Shown here piece after piece: positions 55,698 to 64,000 of a stretch of DNA of 64,000 nt. The position numbers were made by a program, and so were the translations under genes. The notes below the pieces were generated by a model. The model had not been told where the DNA came from. It was given only the letters and a program-made list of their open reading frames with translations, and did not search any database. The stretch lies in assembly GCF_011799805.1 (NCBI RefSeq), contig NZ_WXUB01000001.1, positions 1,240,001 through 1,304,000 on the forward strand, read 5' to 3'. The stretch comes from Maribellus sediminis (GTDB lineage Bacteria; Bacteroidota; Bacteroidia; Bacteroidales; Prolixibacteraceae). Each line of letters opens with the position of its first letter. Positions within the stretch are counted from its first letter, which is position 1.

Positions 55698-57686
55698 TTA
55701 TAGATTAATCCAAACCTTCATTTTGTTGGCACCTCGGTTGTTCCAAACAAAATAAGGTATCGCTTTAAAATTTTCATTTTTAGTGTTTCCTGAGGCATTA
55801 ATTACTTCAACGCCATGAAGTAAGCTTGCATCGAAACTGGTGCTGAATTCTGAATCAGGAGTGACAGCAACCTGGTCGATTTGCGGATTATCTGCTTCTT
55901 CGAGGCAATACACGATAGGGCCGCGTTCAATGGCTACTTTGCCACGATCATCTTCCACATTTTCGTTTGCAAGCACTTTCTTTACTTCCATCGGTAGGTT
56001 CAGCTCAACCTCGTCGCCTTCCTGCCAGTTGTGATTTAAAACAGCAAATCCTTTTTCTGTTTCATAATCAACTTCCTGACCGTTTATCTTTATGGTTGGA
56101 GGGGCAGTCGACTTGTTTTCATACGAATACAAATCGCTGGGTACCGGTTGATTTTCAGCCCACCCCGGAATGCGCAGTTTTAAGTTGAAGTTGCTTGCAG
56201 CTTCCGTTTTTATTGTGAGTTTAACCGTGCCATCCCAGGGATAATTCGTTTCCTGGTTAATGCCAACCTTTGTGTTTTCCAAGTCGACTTCGGTAGAACT
56301 TTGAACATATAAATTCACATACAGATCTTCTCCGTGATGCGCATAAATATAGCCAGCCACCGAAGACATGAAGCGCGCCAGGTTGGTGGGGCAACACGAG
56401 CAATCGAACCAGGGCTGACGAGTAAGAGCACCGCGGTTAAAAGGATAATGCATGTTGCATTCCAGCGGATTTGGATAAAAGAAATGGGTGCCATCGAGCG
56501 AAACGCCCGAGATCACATTGTTGTAAAGACTTCTCTCCAGAACATCCAAATATTTGGCATCACCTTTCAACAGAAACATGCGGTAATTCCAGTAAACATT
56601 GGCAATGGCAGCGCAGGTTTCGTTGTAGGCTGATGCGTTTGGCAATTCATAATTATCGCCAAAGGCTTCGCCGTCGTGTCGTGAACCGATTCCACCTGTG
56701 AGGTACATTTTTTTAGAAACCACATTGTTCCAGATATTTTCTACGGCAGCTGTGTACCCCGAATCATTATAGAACGCAGCAATATCGGTCATTCCGGCGT
56801 ACATGTAGGCTGCGCGAACAGCATGGCCAACGGCTTCATCCTGTTGTGTTACCGGTTTATGATCCTGAGTGTACGGCCCGTGAAGACGGTGCTTGGTGCT
56901 GTCGCCACGAGTATCCAGAAAATGACGCGCCAGTTTCAGGTAGTCTTCGTTTTGCGTGATAAGGTACAGTTTTATCAGTCCGGTTTCAACAATCTGGTGG
57001 CCAGGAACAAAACCCGGATGTTCTTCAGTAAAAACCTTTACTAAAAGGTCGGCATTTTTGAGTGCAATATTCAGGAAGTTCGTTTTTCCGGTGGCGGCAT
57101 AATGTGCGGCAGCCGCTTCGAACAAGTGACCGCTGTTGTACAATTCGTGACTGCAATCCAGATTTTGCCATCGTGCTCCTGCCGGACACCAACTTGCCGG
57201 AGCATTGGTTGTATCTATTGTTTTGTAGGTCGTCAGGTAGCCATCGGCTTCCTGTCCGATTGCAATAATAGCGATTATCGAATCCACATACGCATCCAGT
57301 TTGGGATCGGGGAAAGTGGTGAGCGAATAAGCTGCTCCCTCGATGGTTTTATACACATCGGTGTCGTCGAACGGCATTTCGCCTTTTACGGGGCCTGCCA
57401 TTTTTCCGCCGGCAATCAGGAAATTATCCATTCGGCCCATTTCTTCACACTTCTGAAATGCGGCCGGAATGGTATGGTCTCTGTTAACTTTGATTTTAGG
57501 TAGCCAGAAATTGTCGTTTAGCTGAACCTGATTGAATGCCACTCCTGAAATCGGATATGCCGATCGGAGCTTGTCTTTTTCCTTTACATTCTGACAGGAA
57601 AACATCGCAACAATTGCGAACAGGATCACAGCTCTGTTGATCCATATTTTAACCGGTTTAGTTTGCATTATTTTAGTTGGATACAT
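55698..57686 (-). CDS. GH127 beta-L-arabinofuranosidase (DUF1680, lipoprotein)
   Basis: A 662-residue lipoprotein (lipobox MFSC, Cys31) with an (alpha/alpha)6 barrel and C-terminal beta domains. The metal and catalytic residues known from Bifidobacterium HypBA1 are present: Glu356 and Cys358 in YNETCAA, and Cys431-Cys432 in DCSCCPTN. The first Cys of the CC pair is the expected nucleophile with a cysteine-bound zinc. It removes beta-L-arabinofuranose, found on hydroxyproline-rich glycoproteins and as caps on some arabinoxyloglucans. An ATG six codons on is also possible. It lies 43 bases after the preceding GH51 fusion gene. Confidence 0.88.
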   Translation of the reverse strand: MYPTKIMQTKPVKIWINRAVILFAIVAMFSCQNVKEKDKLRSAYPISGVAFNQVQLNDNFWLPKIKVNRDHTIPAAFQKCEEMGRMDNFLIAGGKMAGPVKGEMPFDDTDVYKTIEGAAYSLTTFPDPKLDAYVDSIIAIIAIGQEADGYLTTYKTIDTTNAPASWCPAGARWQNLDCSHELYNSGHLFEAAAAHYAATGKTNFLNIALKNADLLVKVFTEEHPGFVPGHQIVETGLIKLYLITQNEDYLKLARHFLDTRGDSTKHRLHGPYTQDHKPVTQQDEAVGHAVRAAYMYAGMTDIAAFYNDSGYTAAVENIWNNVVSKKMYLTGGIGSRHDGEAFGDNYELPNASAYNETCAAIANVYWNYRMFLLKGDAKYLDVLERSLYNNVISGVSLDGTHFFYPNPLECNMHYPFNRGALTRQPWFDCSCCPTNLARFMSSVAGYIYAHHGEDLYVNLYVQSSTEVDLENTKVGINQETNYPWDGTVKLTIKTEAASNFNLKLRIPGWAENQPVPSDLYSYENKSTAPPTIKINGQEVDYETEKGFAVLNHNWQEGDEVELNLPMEVKKVLANENVEDDRGKVAIERGPIVYCLEEADNPQIDQVAVTPDSEFSTSFDASLLHGVEVINASGNTKNENFKAIPYFVWNNRGANKMKVWINL

Positions 57687-57729
57687 GGTTGTACTATCAT
57701 CAAGGCAAATTTCTAAAAATCTATCTTTG

Positions 57730-60324
57730 TCAACGGACTGATTTTAGTCGAATAACTGTCAGAGAATAGGCAGGCACTTCAATTTCAAATTCAGAACTAA
57801 CTGAAATTTTACTCGTTACAGGCTTTGCTTTTTCGTCGGTAACTTCTCCCTGAAGCGTGATCAATTCAGCGTCCCCTTCAATTACAGGAAGGTCAGCCAG
57901 GTTTATTGTTGAGTTGATTTGCACCGGAAGAAGGTTTGCCAGCTTCAGAATATAATCGCCTGATTCGCGGTCGAAAACTACCGATGATGCAACCCGCTTT
58001 TTCAGGTTCTCATTTCCGTCAGATAGTTTGATCAGCGAAGCATAAAATTCATCTCCCGCATTTTGTCCAAACAATTTTTGCACGTAATAATCGGTGGTGA
58101 GAAACACTTCAGAGTTGTTAAAATATATCAGGTCCGGGTTCCACTGCGTATGACCGTGTTTGGCTAGTAAAGGTGCGTACGAAGTCATGCTCACCACATC
58201 GGCATTGCGTTCCACATTTATCAGGTGAAGTGCATCGCAAAGTGCCGTTTCCATGTTTAAGCGGCGTCCCGGAATGTGCGTGGCATATTCGCCCAAATAA
58301 ACCTTCGATTTCGTACGGTCGTAACGGTCGTAAAAATCCTGGTTGCTTAAATACCATCCCGGAGGTTGATAGTAATGTTCGTCCACCATCGGCACTTTTA
58401 GTTTGGAAGCGATTTCCCAGCCAACTCTGTAATCAGTTCCTTCCGAGAACGGTCCAACTGTGCCGATCACGGTAATTTCGGGATACTTTTCTTTTATCGC
58501 ATTGAAGATCATTGTGAAACGCTCTTCAAAAATGTCGGTGATCAAATCTTCGTTTCCAATACCCACATATTTTAGGTTGAAAGGCTCGGGATGTCCGGCT
58601 TCAGCGCGCAGCTTACCCCACTTCGTACTTTTGTCGCCATTGGCCCATTCAATCAAATCAAGAATATCCTGAACATACTGATCCATATCGCACATTGGGA
58701 TTCCGCATTGCTGACCGTGGCCTCCGGTTGATGAATTTTGGCAGGGAACTCCCGCTGCAATAACAGGTAGTGGCTCGGCGCCAATATCCTCACAAAACTG
58801 AAAATATTCGAAATAACCCAATCCCATCGATTGATGATAATTCCAAATATTTCGGTCGGGTTTGCGGCTTTCCAACGGGCCGATGGTGTTTTTCCAGCGG
58901 TAAATGTTGTCGAGGCCGTCGCCATGCGTAACACAGCCCCCCGGGAATCGCACAAAGCGTGGATGAAGATCAGCAATAGCCTTTGCCAGATCGGGGCGCA
59001 AACCATTTTCCCGGCCTTTAAAAGTTTGCTGCGGGAATAGCGAAATCATGTCGAGCGCTACCTTCCCGGTAAACTGCGGAACGACCTGCAATCTTGCATT
59101 TCCAATACTTTCATTTGCCATTAAAACGAGTTCCAGTTTTTTCCAGTCAGCGGCAACCGGTTTCGTGCTGGCCTGGGCATAAACTTTCCCGTTTTCATCT
59201 ACCAGGCGAACCAGCAACTTTCCTTTAGCTCCGGTCAAGCCTTTCGCAAAAACCGAGAAATTGTATTTGTCGCCGGCTTTTAACAGAATGCCGTCAAAAC
59301 CTTCGTTTTGAAGTGCCTCTCCGACCTGCGAAATCGTCAGAACCGCAAAGTGTTTTTGATTGGGATGTACCGGTGCCAGTGTGTCGATTGTAAATCCGGA
59401 TTCGCTCCCGGTAAAGCTCCACGCTTTTTTACTGTTCCAGTTAAGATCACGGAACTTGGTGTCGGCCGGATTGTATTCAAAACCACGATTCTGAATAAGT
59501 TCGGCATACAAACCACCATCGGCTGCGTAATTAATGTCTTCAAAAAAAACTCCGATCAGCAGATCACTGATCGCCTTGCTGTTTTCGGGATCAACGGTTA
59601 TTTCAGCCTTCAAATCTTTTAAATCGGCAAAACGCTCGGCATCATCGGTCAAACGTTCGGCACGTTGAATTTCACGAAACTTCGACAACTCGTAAAATTT
59701 TATCAGGCCATCGATTACCGGCCAGGATACTTTCGAAATTACCCCAAGCTGCTTATTTCCATCGATCAGAACTTCTTCGCGCGCATTTATCCGGTCGTTC
59801 TCAGTGCCTTCAACCGTTGGCGAATAGCTTTTAAAATCGGTGGTAGTGGTTTTAAATATTTTCTGATCGCCGTCGATATTACTCAGCCAGGTTATCAGGT
59901 AGTTCTGTTCGTTTGATTGATAGGAAACTTCCGGCAACATGACATTTCCATCGTTCATTACTTCCGGATACGATTGAGGTTCCCAGGTAAATAAATCGTT
60001 AGTTGCCGCATGTGCAAATTGTCCTACCTGTTCATTCAAACTCCAGATGGCATGCCATGTTTCCTGCTGATCCTGAAACAAAAATGGCGTTAACATTCGT
60101 TTCTGAGAGCCCCACGCTCCGAAATCGCAAAACAGAAAGCGAAATTCCGGACCGATGCCGTTCCAATTTTTCCGGTCGATACTCCATGCATAATGCAACC
60201 CGTTATGTCCACCATTTTTTGTTGTGGCATACGAAAAAACATAGGCAGAATCGGGCTGATTGGCAAGCAGATTTTGAGCCAATATTAACAGAACCAGCGA
60301 GAATAACAGAGCTATCCGTTTCAT
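57730..60324 (-). CDS. Half-propeller + GH51 alpha-L-arabinofuranosidase fusion
   Basis: An 864-residue secreted protein (signal peptide about 1-21). Residues 25-235 form three to four blade-like repeats resembling part of a GH43/GH32 propeller (GLHYAWSIDRKNWNG, then TWHAIWSLNEQVGQF and NDLFTWEPQ); I see no complete catalytic triad there. From about 245 a full GH51 follows: VFFEDINYAADGGLYAELI, a binding insert (about 300-430), acid/base Glu592 in GIGNED, nucleophile Glu679 in VYLGEYA, and a C-terminal beta domain. GNED replaces the more usual GNEN/GNEQ. It is the first gene of the operon and likely removes alpha-L-arabinofuranose. The N-terminal part may bind glycan. Confidence 0.85.
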   Translation of the reverse strand: MKRIALLFSLVLLILAQNLLANQPDSAYVFSYATTKNGGHNGLHYAWSIDRKNWNGIGPEFRFLFCDFGAWGSQKRMLTPFLFQDQQETWHAIWSLNEQVGQFAHAATNDLFTWEPQSYPEVMNDGNVMLPEVSYQSNEQNYLITWLSNIDGDQKIFKTTTTDFKSYSPTVEGTENDRINAREEVLIDGNKQLGVISKVSWPVIDGLIKFYELSKFREIQRAERLTDDAERFADLKDLKAEITVDPENSKAISDLLIGVFFEDINYAADGGLYAELIQNRGFEYNPADTKFRDLNWNSKKAWSFTGSESGFTIDTLAPVHPNQKHFAVLTISQVGEALQNEGFDGILLKAGDKYNFSVFAKGLTGAKGKLLVRLVDENGKVYAQASTKPVAADWKKLELVLMANESIGNARLQVVPQFTGKVALDMISLFPQQTFKGRENGLRPDLAKAIADLHPRFVRFPGGCVTHGDGLDNIYRWKNTIGPLESRKPDRNIWNYHQSMGLGYFEYFQFCEDIGAEPLPVIAAGVPCQNSSTGGHGQQCGIPMCDMDQYVQDILDLIEWANGDKSTKWGKLRAEAGHPEPFNLKYVGIGNEDLITDIFEERFTMIFNAIKEKYPEITVIGTVGPFSEGTDYRVGWEIASKLKVPMVDEHYYQPPGWYLSNQDFYDRYDRTKSKVYLGEYATHIPGRRLNMETALCDALHLINVERNADVVSMTSYAPLLAKHGHTQWNPDLIYFNNSEVFLTTDYYVQKLFGQNAGDEFYASLIKLSDGNENLKKRVASSVVFDRESGDYILKLANLLPVQINSTINLADLPVIEGDAELITLQGEVTDEKAKPVTSKISVSSEFEIEVPAYSLTVIRLKSVR

Positions 60325-60816
60325 TGGAATTCGATTTAGTTGATTACGATTTGAAAATGGATATCTGTTACGTTTTTAACACGTTATCCAGGTTCAATTA
60401 AAATTACTGCAAAATAAGAAAAGCCTGCATTTTTACCACATTTTCAAGGTTCAAACCGGCCACATTTGTTAATTATTTCTGCCGGAACGGTTGACCTGTG
60501 ATATTGTACTGATTCGACTTTTTGAAAAGGAAAGCTGCGACAGTTGTGATTCAAAATTTGCGAATCATTTTAGAAGATGCTGGATGCAATTATTATTGTG
60601 GATAAGGTGACTAAGTCGGATTAGTGATGGAGAGGGTTGTTGAGGCAAGAGGTTGTATCAATACTTTTTGAGTGATAAAAAGTAATTGTTCGGGGAGTAA
60701 AGTCAGGTTAATTTTGGCGAATTTGTGTGCACCGCCATAAACGACGATGCACAGTATACTGTTTGCTGTGAATGATTGCTTATAACGAATTCAGGTTAAA
60801 TAAAATTCTTCAAGCT
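60325..60816. other. 492-base interval upstream of the GH51-GH127-GH51-GH43-GH2 operon
   Basis: No gene is visible. On the minus strand TTATTTTG (60417-60410), 86 bases before the first gene, is a one-mismatch -7 element. TAACACGTTA (60378-60387) is a near-palindrome that could bind a regulator. Both calls are weak. Confidence 0.4.
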
Positions 60817-61407
60817 TTACTCCTCCGAACTCAGCGAAACACAATAGCGATGTACGATTTCGGGGAAGTCTTCGAATTGATAGGCATTATTTTCAATGTC
60901 GTTAACCAACGAGCGATTCATCGAAAACAGTTTTACGCAATCTTTATAATTTTCTGCTGTAAACTCGTGCCAACGCATATTTATTTTGAGCAGGTAACTT
61001 TTTATTTCTTCCATTTCCGATTCAATACCCGTGTTTACCATTTTTGTGGTTACAAAATAATAGAGCGGATACAAATCGTCGTTCACCCGGTAATAGAAAT
61101 GTCCTTTTTTCGACGGGAATGCTGACAGTGTAATATCGTTACGGCTTTCGAAAACCATTTTACCACCGTCGGTTTCCAAAAAGTACCCATTGATCATTGT
61201 AGGTTTAAAAGATTTCTTTTTGCCACCGGCATCAATAAATCTCACCTTGTTTTGCATTTTCGTGATGTGTTCGAGTAAAATGTTGGCTTTAATAGTATCG
61301 TTGTTTAAACTTATAATGCCTCCCGGGAAATATCGTTCGTTTTCCTGTGAAGCAGCATCGAAACTAATCGAATAAAGTAATACGAAGAATAAAAAAAAAT
61401 ACTTCAT
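60817..61407 (-). CDS. Small secreted protein of unknown function
   Basis: A 196-residue protein with a signal peptide (about 1-19, ending DAASQ). The mature part starts GGIISLNNDTIKANILLEHI, a pattern of many Bacteroidota envelope proteins in which a strand with N-D-T is followed by a second strand. Further strands follow (VRFIDAGGKKKSFKP), and the C-terminal half is mixed helix. The layout resembles the product of the gene at 41670 (GSVVLINGDVYTNLHL), but identity is low. Function unknown. It stands alone, 141 bases before the CotH gene end. Confidence 0.65.
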   Translation of the reverse strand: MKYFFLFFVLLYSISFDAASQENERYFPGGIISLNNDTIKANILLEHITKMQNKVRFIDAGGKKKSFKPTMINGYFLETDGGKMVFESRNDITLSAFPSKKGHFYYRVNDDLYPLYYFVTTKMVNTGIESEMEEIKSYLLKINMRWHEFTAENYKDCVKLFSMNRSLVNDIENNAYQFEDFPEIVHRYCVSLSSEE

Positions 61408-61548
61408 GGCTATGGTTTTTTAGTTAAATATTTGATGGTTAAATACATAAATTGTGCCGTTTTAAATGGTTAGATGGCTCAAATGGATTAAGGTTTAAAG
61501 TGTGTTCATGAAATTATTGTTTTCACGTATGTGTTTTATATAACGAAC

Positions 61549-63168
61549 TTATTGTTTAATTATTTTACGGGTTGATATAAATCCTTTTAAATCGGCCAGT
61601 TGTAAAATATAAATTCCCGGATTAAGCGATGAAATATCCAATTGGGTGATTTGCTGATTTACATCACGCCTCGAAAGAATTGTTTTGCCCGTAAGGTCGA
61701 GTAGCAAAACGTAATCGAGGTATTCACCCGACTTAATGTTTAATCTTTCACTGGCAGGATTCGGATAAACAAGGATATCCGCCTCTTCTGAAATTGCGGC
61801 GGTATAAGTTTGTTGACAATCGCCAAGCATATTCTGATCGAGCCATTGAAGACGTGTTTTTATCCAGTTTTTAAGTTTCTCTACCTCGCCTTCGTATGTT
61901 TTTGGTTGCGCATCAACTTCGGGAGCCCCAACATTAATTCCCAATATCTGCCATTTCTGAAAATGCCGAACCTGGGCATCTTTTACCTCGTTGTACAACG
62001 AATCGATTGTTACATTAATAGCGGCATCAGACAAGAGGCCTGCCCGGGCATCAAAATATCGGCAGTTGGTTTTGTTTTTGAAATTGGAATCGTAAAACAA
62101 ACGAATCATCCAGCCCGGCGATTTAACATCGGGGTTACAATCGTTAATTTTATACGCCCAACCTGATCCATCGGTGGCTTTGAAAATATAGCATTGGTTT
62201 ATGTTTTTCCAGGCCCAGTCGAAATCCCAAACAGGTCCTGCAACTATTTTACCGTTTTTGTCTTTATGGAAATAACGACTTTTCTTATAGCCATCGTTAT
62301 TTCTGGAAATTTCGCTCACAATAAAATAGTCGATAAAACTTTCTTCATCGAGGTAGGCGGCATACCCGGTTGATGGATCAGCATAGTGTGAACTGTATAG
62401 TGTCGATTCGAAATCGGTAACATAATCTTCGAGGTAATTTTTTTGTTGCCATACCAGTTCATCCCATGTGGGATCGTAATAAACAAAATGTATATTGAAT
62501 TCCGGATGATTAATTGGGCGATATGGCGACAACCAGCTATTGTTATTGTTCCAGTAGTCGATTTTAAATATATAACCGCCGGTAAGTTCTTCACCTGCAA
62601 TGTCTTCTTCTTTCAGTTTTGCAATGTCAACCCTGTTTTTATCGCGTTTGATTTTTTCCCCAAATAAATAAATCCCCTGGTAGTTGCCATTCAGAAAAAC
62701 TTCAACATACCGTGCCCGGGGTGCGTAGTTACCCAGCGCTTCGAACATTTTGTATGCGAGAATATTCCGCATAAACGATTTGTCGTTGTAATTCGAAAGC
62801 AGTACCCAGTCATTTTCTTCAGGTAGTCCGAGCAAGCTTACATTTTTATTTGATCCATCGGCCTCGCGGGTTTCGAGGGCATAAGGTTTTTGCGGGTAGC
62901 CCTGCGAGGAAGCGCCACGCAATTCAATTCCAATCCATCCATCGTATTCGTTGGCAGTATCGGTGTACCTGTTTTGACCATTTGTATTGTTAATTATTTT
63001 CATGCGAACCATAATTTTAGGTTCGTCAGGAATGGTCTTTCCATCGGTTTCGATTTTAACGATGGGCAAATTCGAAACAAACGAAGTGTTCTGCGCGTGT
63101 GCATTATTTGAAAAATGACCAGTGCAAATCAGTAGTAGAAAAAGCAATTGTTTTTTTAGCTTGTGCAT
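61549..63168 (-). CDS. CotH-family protein with T9SS type A sorting domain
   Basis: A 539-residue protein with a signal peptide (about 1-25, ending AHAQ), a CotH kinase-like domain (about 35-440) and a T9SS C-terminal domain (about 460-539; ILVYPNPASERLNIKSGEY, ending with FISTRKIIKQ). CotH landmarks include GIELRGASSQGYPQKPYA, LLSNYNDKSFMRN, YVEVFLNGNYQGIYLFGEKI and GPVWDFDWAW. CotH proteins of Bacillus phosphorylate spore-coat proteins; Bacteroidota relatives are secreted and often linked to carbohydrate or surface proteins. The sorting domain implies export by the type IX system and attachment to the surface. It follows the discoidin-domain gene by 4 bases. Confidence 0.85.
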   Translation of the reverse strand: MHKLKKQLLFLLLICTGHFSNNAHAQNTSFVSNLPIVKIETDGKTIPDEPKIMVRMKIINNTNGQNRYTDTANEYDGWIGIELRGASSQGYPQKPYALETREADGSNKNVSLLGLPEENDWVLLSNYNDKSFMRNILAYKMFEALGNYAPRARYVEVFLNGNYQGIYLFGEKIKRDKNRVDIAKLKEEDIAGEELTGGYIFKIDYWNNNNSWLSPYRPINHPEFNIHFVYYDPTWDELVWQQKNYLEDYVTDFESTLYSSHYADPSTGYAAYLDEESFIDYFIVSEISRNNDGYKKSRYFHKDKNGKIVAGPVWDFDWAWKNINQCYIFKATDGSGWAYKINDCNPDVKSPGWMIRLFYDSNFKNKTNCRYFDARAGLLSDAAINVTIDSLYNEVKDAQVRHFQKWQILGINVGAPEVDAQPKTYEGEVEKLKNWIKTRLQWLDQNMLGDCQQTYTAAISEEADILVYPNPASERLNIKSGEYLDYVLLLDLTGKTILSRRDVNQQITQLDISSLNPGIYILQLADLKGFISTRKIIKQ

Positions 63169-63172
63169 GCTT

Positions 63173-64000
63173 TTAGTTTTTAATGAATTTTACTCGGTAC
63201 GTTTGCTGCTTGTCATTGCTGATAACCAAATAATACATTCCGGGCGACAGGTGGGCGACATTTATTGATTGACTTGCTGCCGGCAAATTATGCTGTTCAT
63301 CCACTTTATTCCCGGTGCCTGAATAAATGTTGTAGTTCCATTTCCCGTTGATGTTTCCGGGGAAGTCAAGTGTCAGCCTGTCGTTGCACGGAACCGGAAA
63401 AACATTGATCATTTTGCTAAGTTCATTTTCGATTACCGAAGTCACATTATCCTTGTGGTAACAGCCGGTCAATGCAATTTCGGCGATGCTGGCCCAGGTA
63501 TTTCCATTTTGTTCAGAAATTGCTCGGAAACGCAGGTATCGTCCGGTGGTAGCTTCAAAACTGATATTTTTTTCATTTGCACCACTATCAAAACTTCCGG
63601 TAGTAACCGGAACGCCCCAGTTCGACCGGGAATCGGAAATGTATATTTCGTAGTTTTTTATTCTTCCGTTACTGCTGTTTTGCCGGGGAAGGTACTTTAA
63701 TCCACTGAGGTTGAAGGTGTCGCCCAAATCGATCTGAATTTCATGCGGGTAGCCGGGGCTTGAATAGTACCATTCGGTGTGCCAGATAGTCGTCGGATCC
63801 TCGTCGAAAGCATTAACGGCACTGCCATCTTCTCCTGCAGTTTCTTCGCTATCAACGTAAAAAAGGCTCCACAGGCTTTTATCCAGCCTGCCGGGGTTGC
63901 TGCAATCAGTTAACGACGGACAAGTTGTAGTTTCAACCATGTTCGGAATGGTTTTACTGTACGCTTCACCATCGACAGTCACTGTTAAAGTTACATCGTA
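63173..64000 (-). CDS. Secreted discoidin (F5/8 type C, CBM32-like) protein with T9SS sorting domain, C-terminal part
   Basis: The 3' end of a leftward gene that enters at the right edge; the frame is open to base 64000. The visible C-terminal 275 residues begin with YDVTLTVTVDG, a typical end of a PKD-like domain. A F5/8 type C domain follows (DEDPTTIWHTEWYYSSPGYPHEIQIDLGD is spread over its first half, with RYLRFRAISE near its end). A T9SS type A sorting domain closes the protein (INVFPVPCNDRLTLDFPG, then LSPGMYYLVISNDKQQTYRV). The N-terminal part, possibly a glycosidase or adhesin, lies outside. The CotH gene follows 4 bases downstream, so the two are probably one operon. Confidence 0.8.
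   Translation of the reverse strand, partial: YDVTLTVTVDGEAYSKTIPNMVETTTCPSLTDCSNPGRLDKSLWSLFYVDSEETAGEDGSAVNAFDEDPTTIWHTEWYYSSPGYPHEIQIDLGDTFNLSGLKYLPRQNSSNGRIKNYEIYISDSRSNWGVPVTTGSFDSGANEKNISFEATTGRYLRFRAISEQNGNTWASIAEIALTGCYHKDNVTSVIENELSKMINVFPVPCNDRLTLDFPGNINGKWNYNIYSGTGNKVDEQHNLPAASQSINVAHLSPGMYYLVISNDKQQTYRVKFIKN

Noticed and set aside
61425-61500. ATGG-rich stretch as a third heptamer array
   Set aside because: The ATGG units are spaced 8 and 9 bases apart, not 7, so the period does not match the smpB and DUF4924 arrays.

Overview
The window comes from a Bacteroidota chromosome. The evidence is the mutY-ssb-gldE-gldD gliding cluster next to HU and ribonuclease G, promoters of the Bacteroidota type (-7 TAnnTTTG, -33 TTTG), the absence of Shine-Dalgarno sequences, lipoprotein glycosidases, an STN-type TonB receptor with a DUF4249 partner, and type IX secretion (T9SS) C-terminal sorting domains. 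Gene content and style fit the class Bacteroidia, probably Marinilabiliales (Prolixibacteraceae-like); that placement is inference. I found no rRNA, tRNA, CRISPR array, transposase or prophage.

Bases 1-35,350 are mainly housekeeping. A leftward block carries zwf (cut by the window edge), a phosphopantetheinyl transferase, gldD, gldE, ssb and mutY. Diverging from it are HU, a 30-residue basic ribosomal-type peptide (mS38/COX24-like) and rng. Next come a membrane-anchored LuxR regulator, a full-length DsbD followed by a free-standing copy of its N-terminal domain, an isochorismatase-fold amidase, an aminotransferase, a HAD phosphatase, and an uncharacterised lipoprotein/outer-membrane pair. They are followed by uvrB, smpB, an S1/P1 nuclease, a DEDDy exonuclease, udk, manA, engB, prs, L25, pth, an S4 protein, a CHASE-PAS histidine kinase, a sulfatase, a LysM-amidase and lnt.

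Bases 35,969-60,324 are a plant cell-wall polysaccharide locus. One leftward unit has a BACON-GH5 endoglucanase and a PA14-GH31 alpha-xylosidase behind a near-perfect promoter. A second leftward five-gene unit runs half-propeller+GH51, GH127, GH51, tandem GH43-GH43, GH2. A GH26 mannanase gene sits alone on the plus strand. Wedged between is a four-gene operon: TonB receptor, DUF4249 lipoprotein, a macroglobulin/plug-like protein and a small secreted protein. The enzyme set reads as a xyloglucan locus able to remove arabinofuranose-decorated side chains, including beta-L-arabinofuranose caps. No SusC/SusD pair and no dedicated regulator is present in the window.

Bases 60,817-64,000 hold a small secreted protein, a CotH-family protein and the 3' end of a discoidin-domain protein; the latter two end in T9SS sorting domains. 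The most unusual features are the domain architectures in the carbohydrate locus, the DsbD-alpha duplication, the transmembrane LuxR regulator, and heptamer-phased intergenic repeats just before smpB and a DUF4924 gene.
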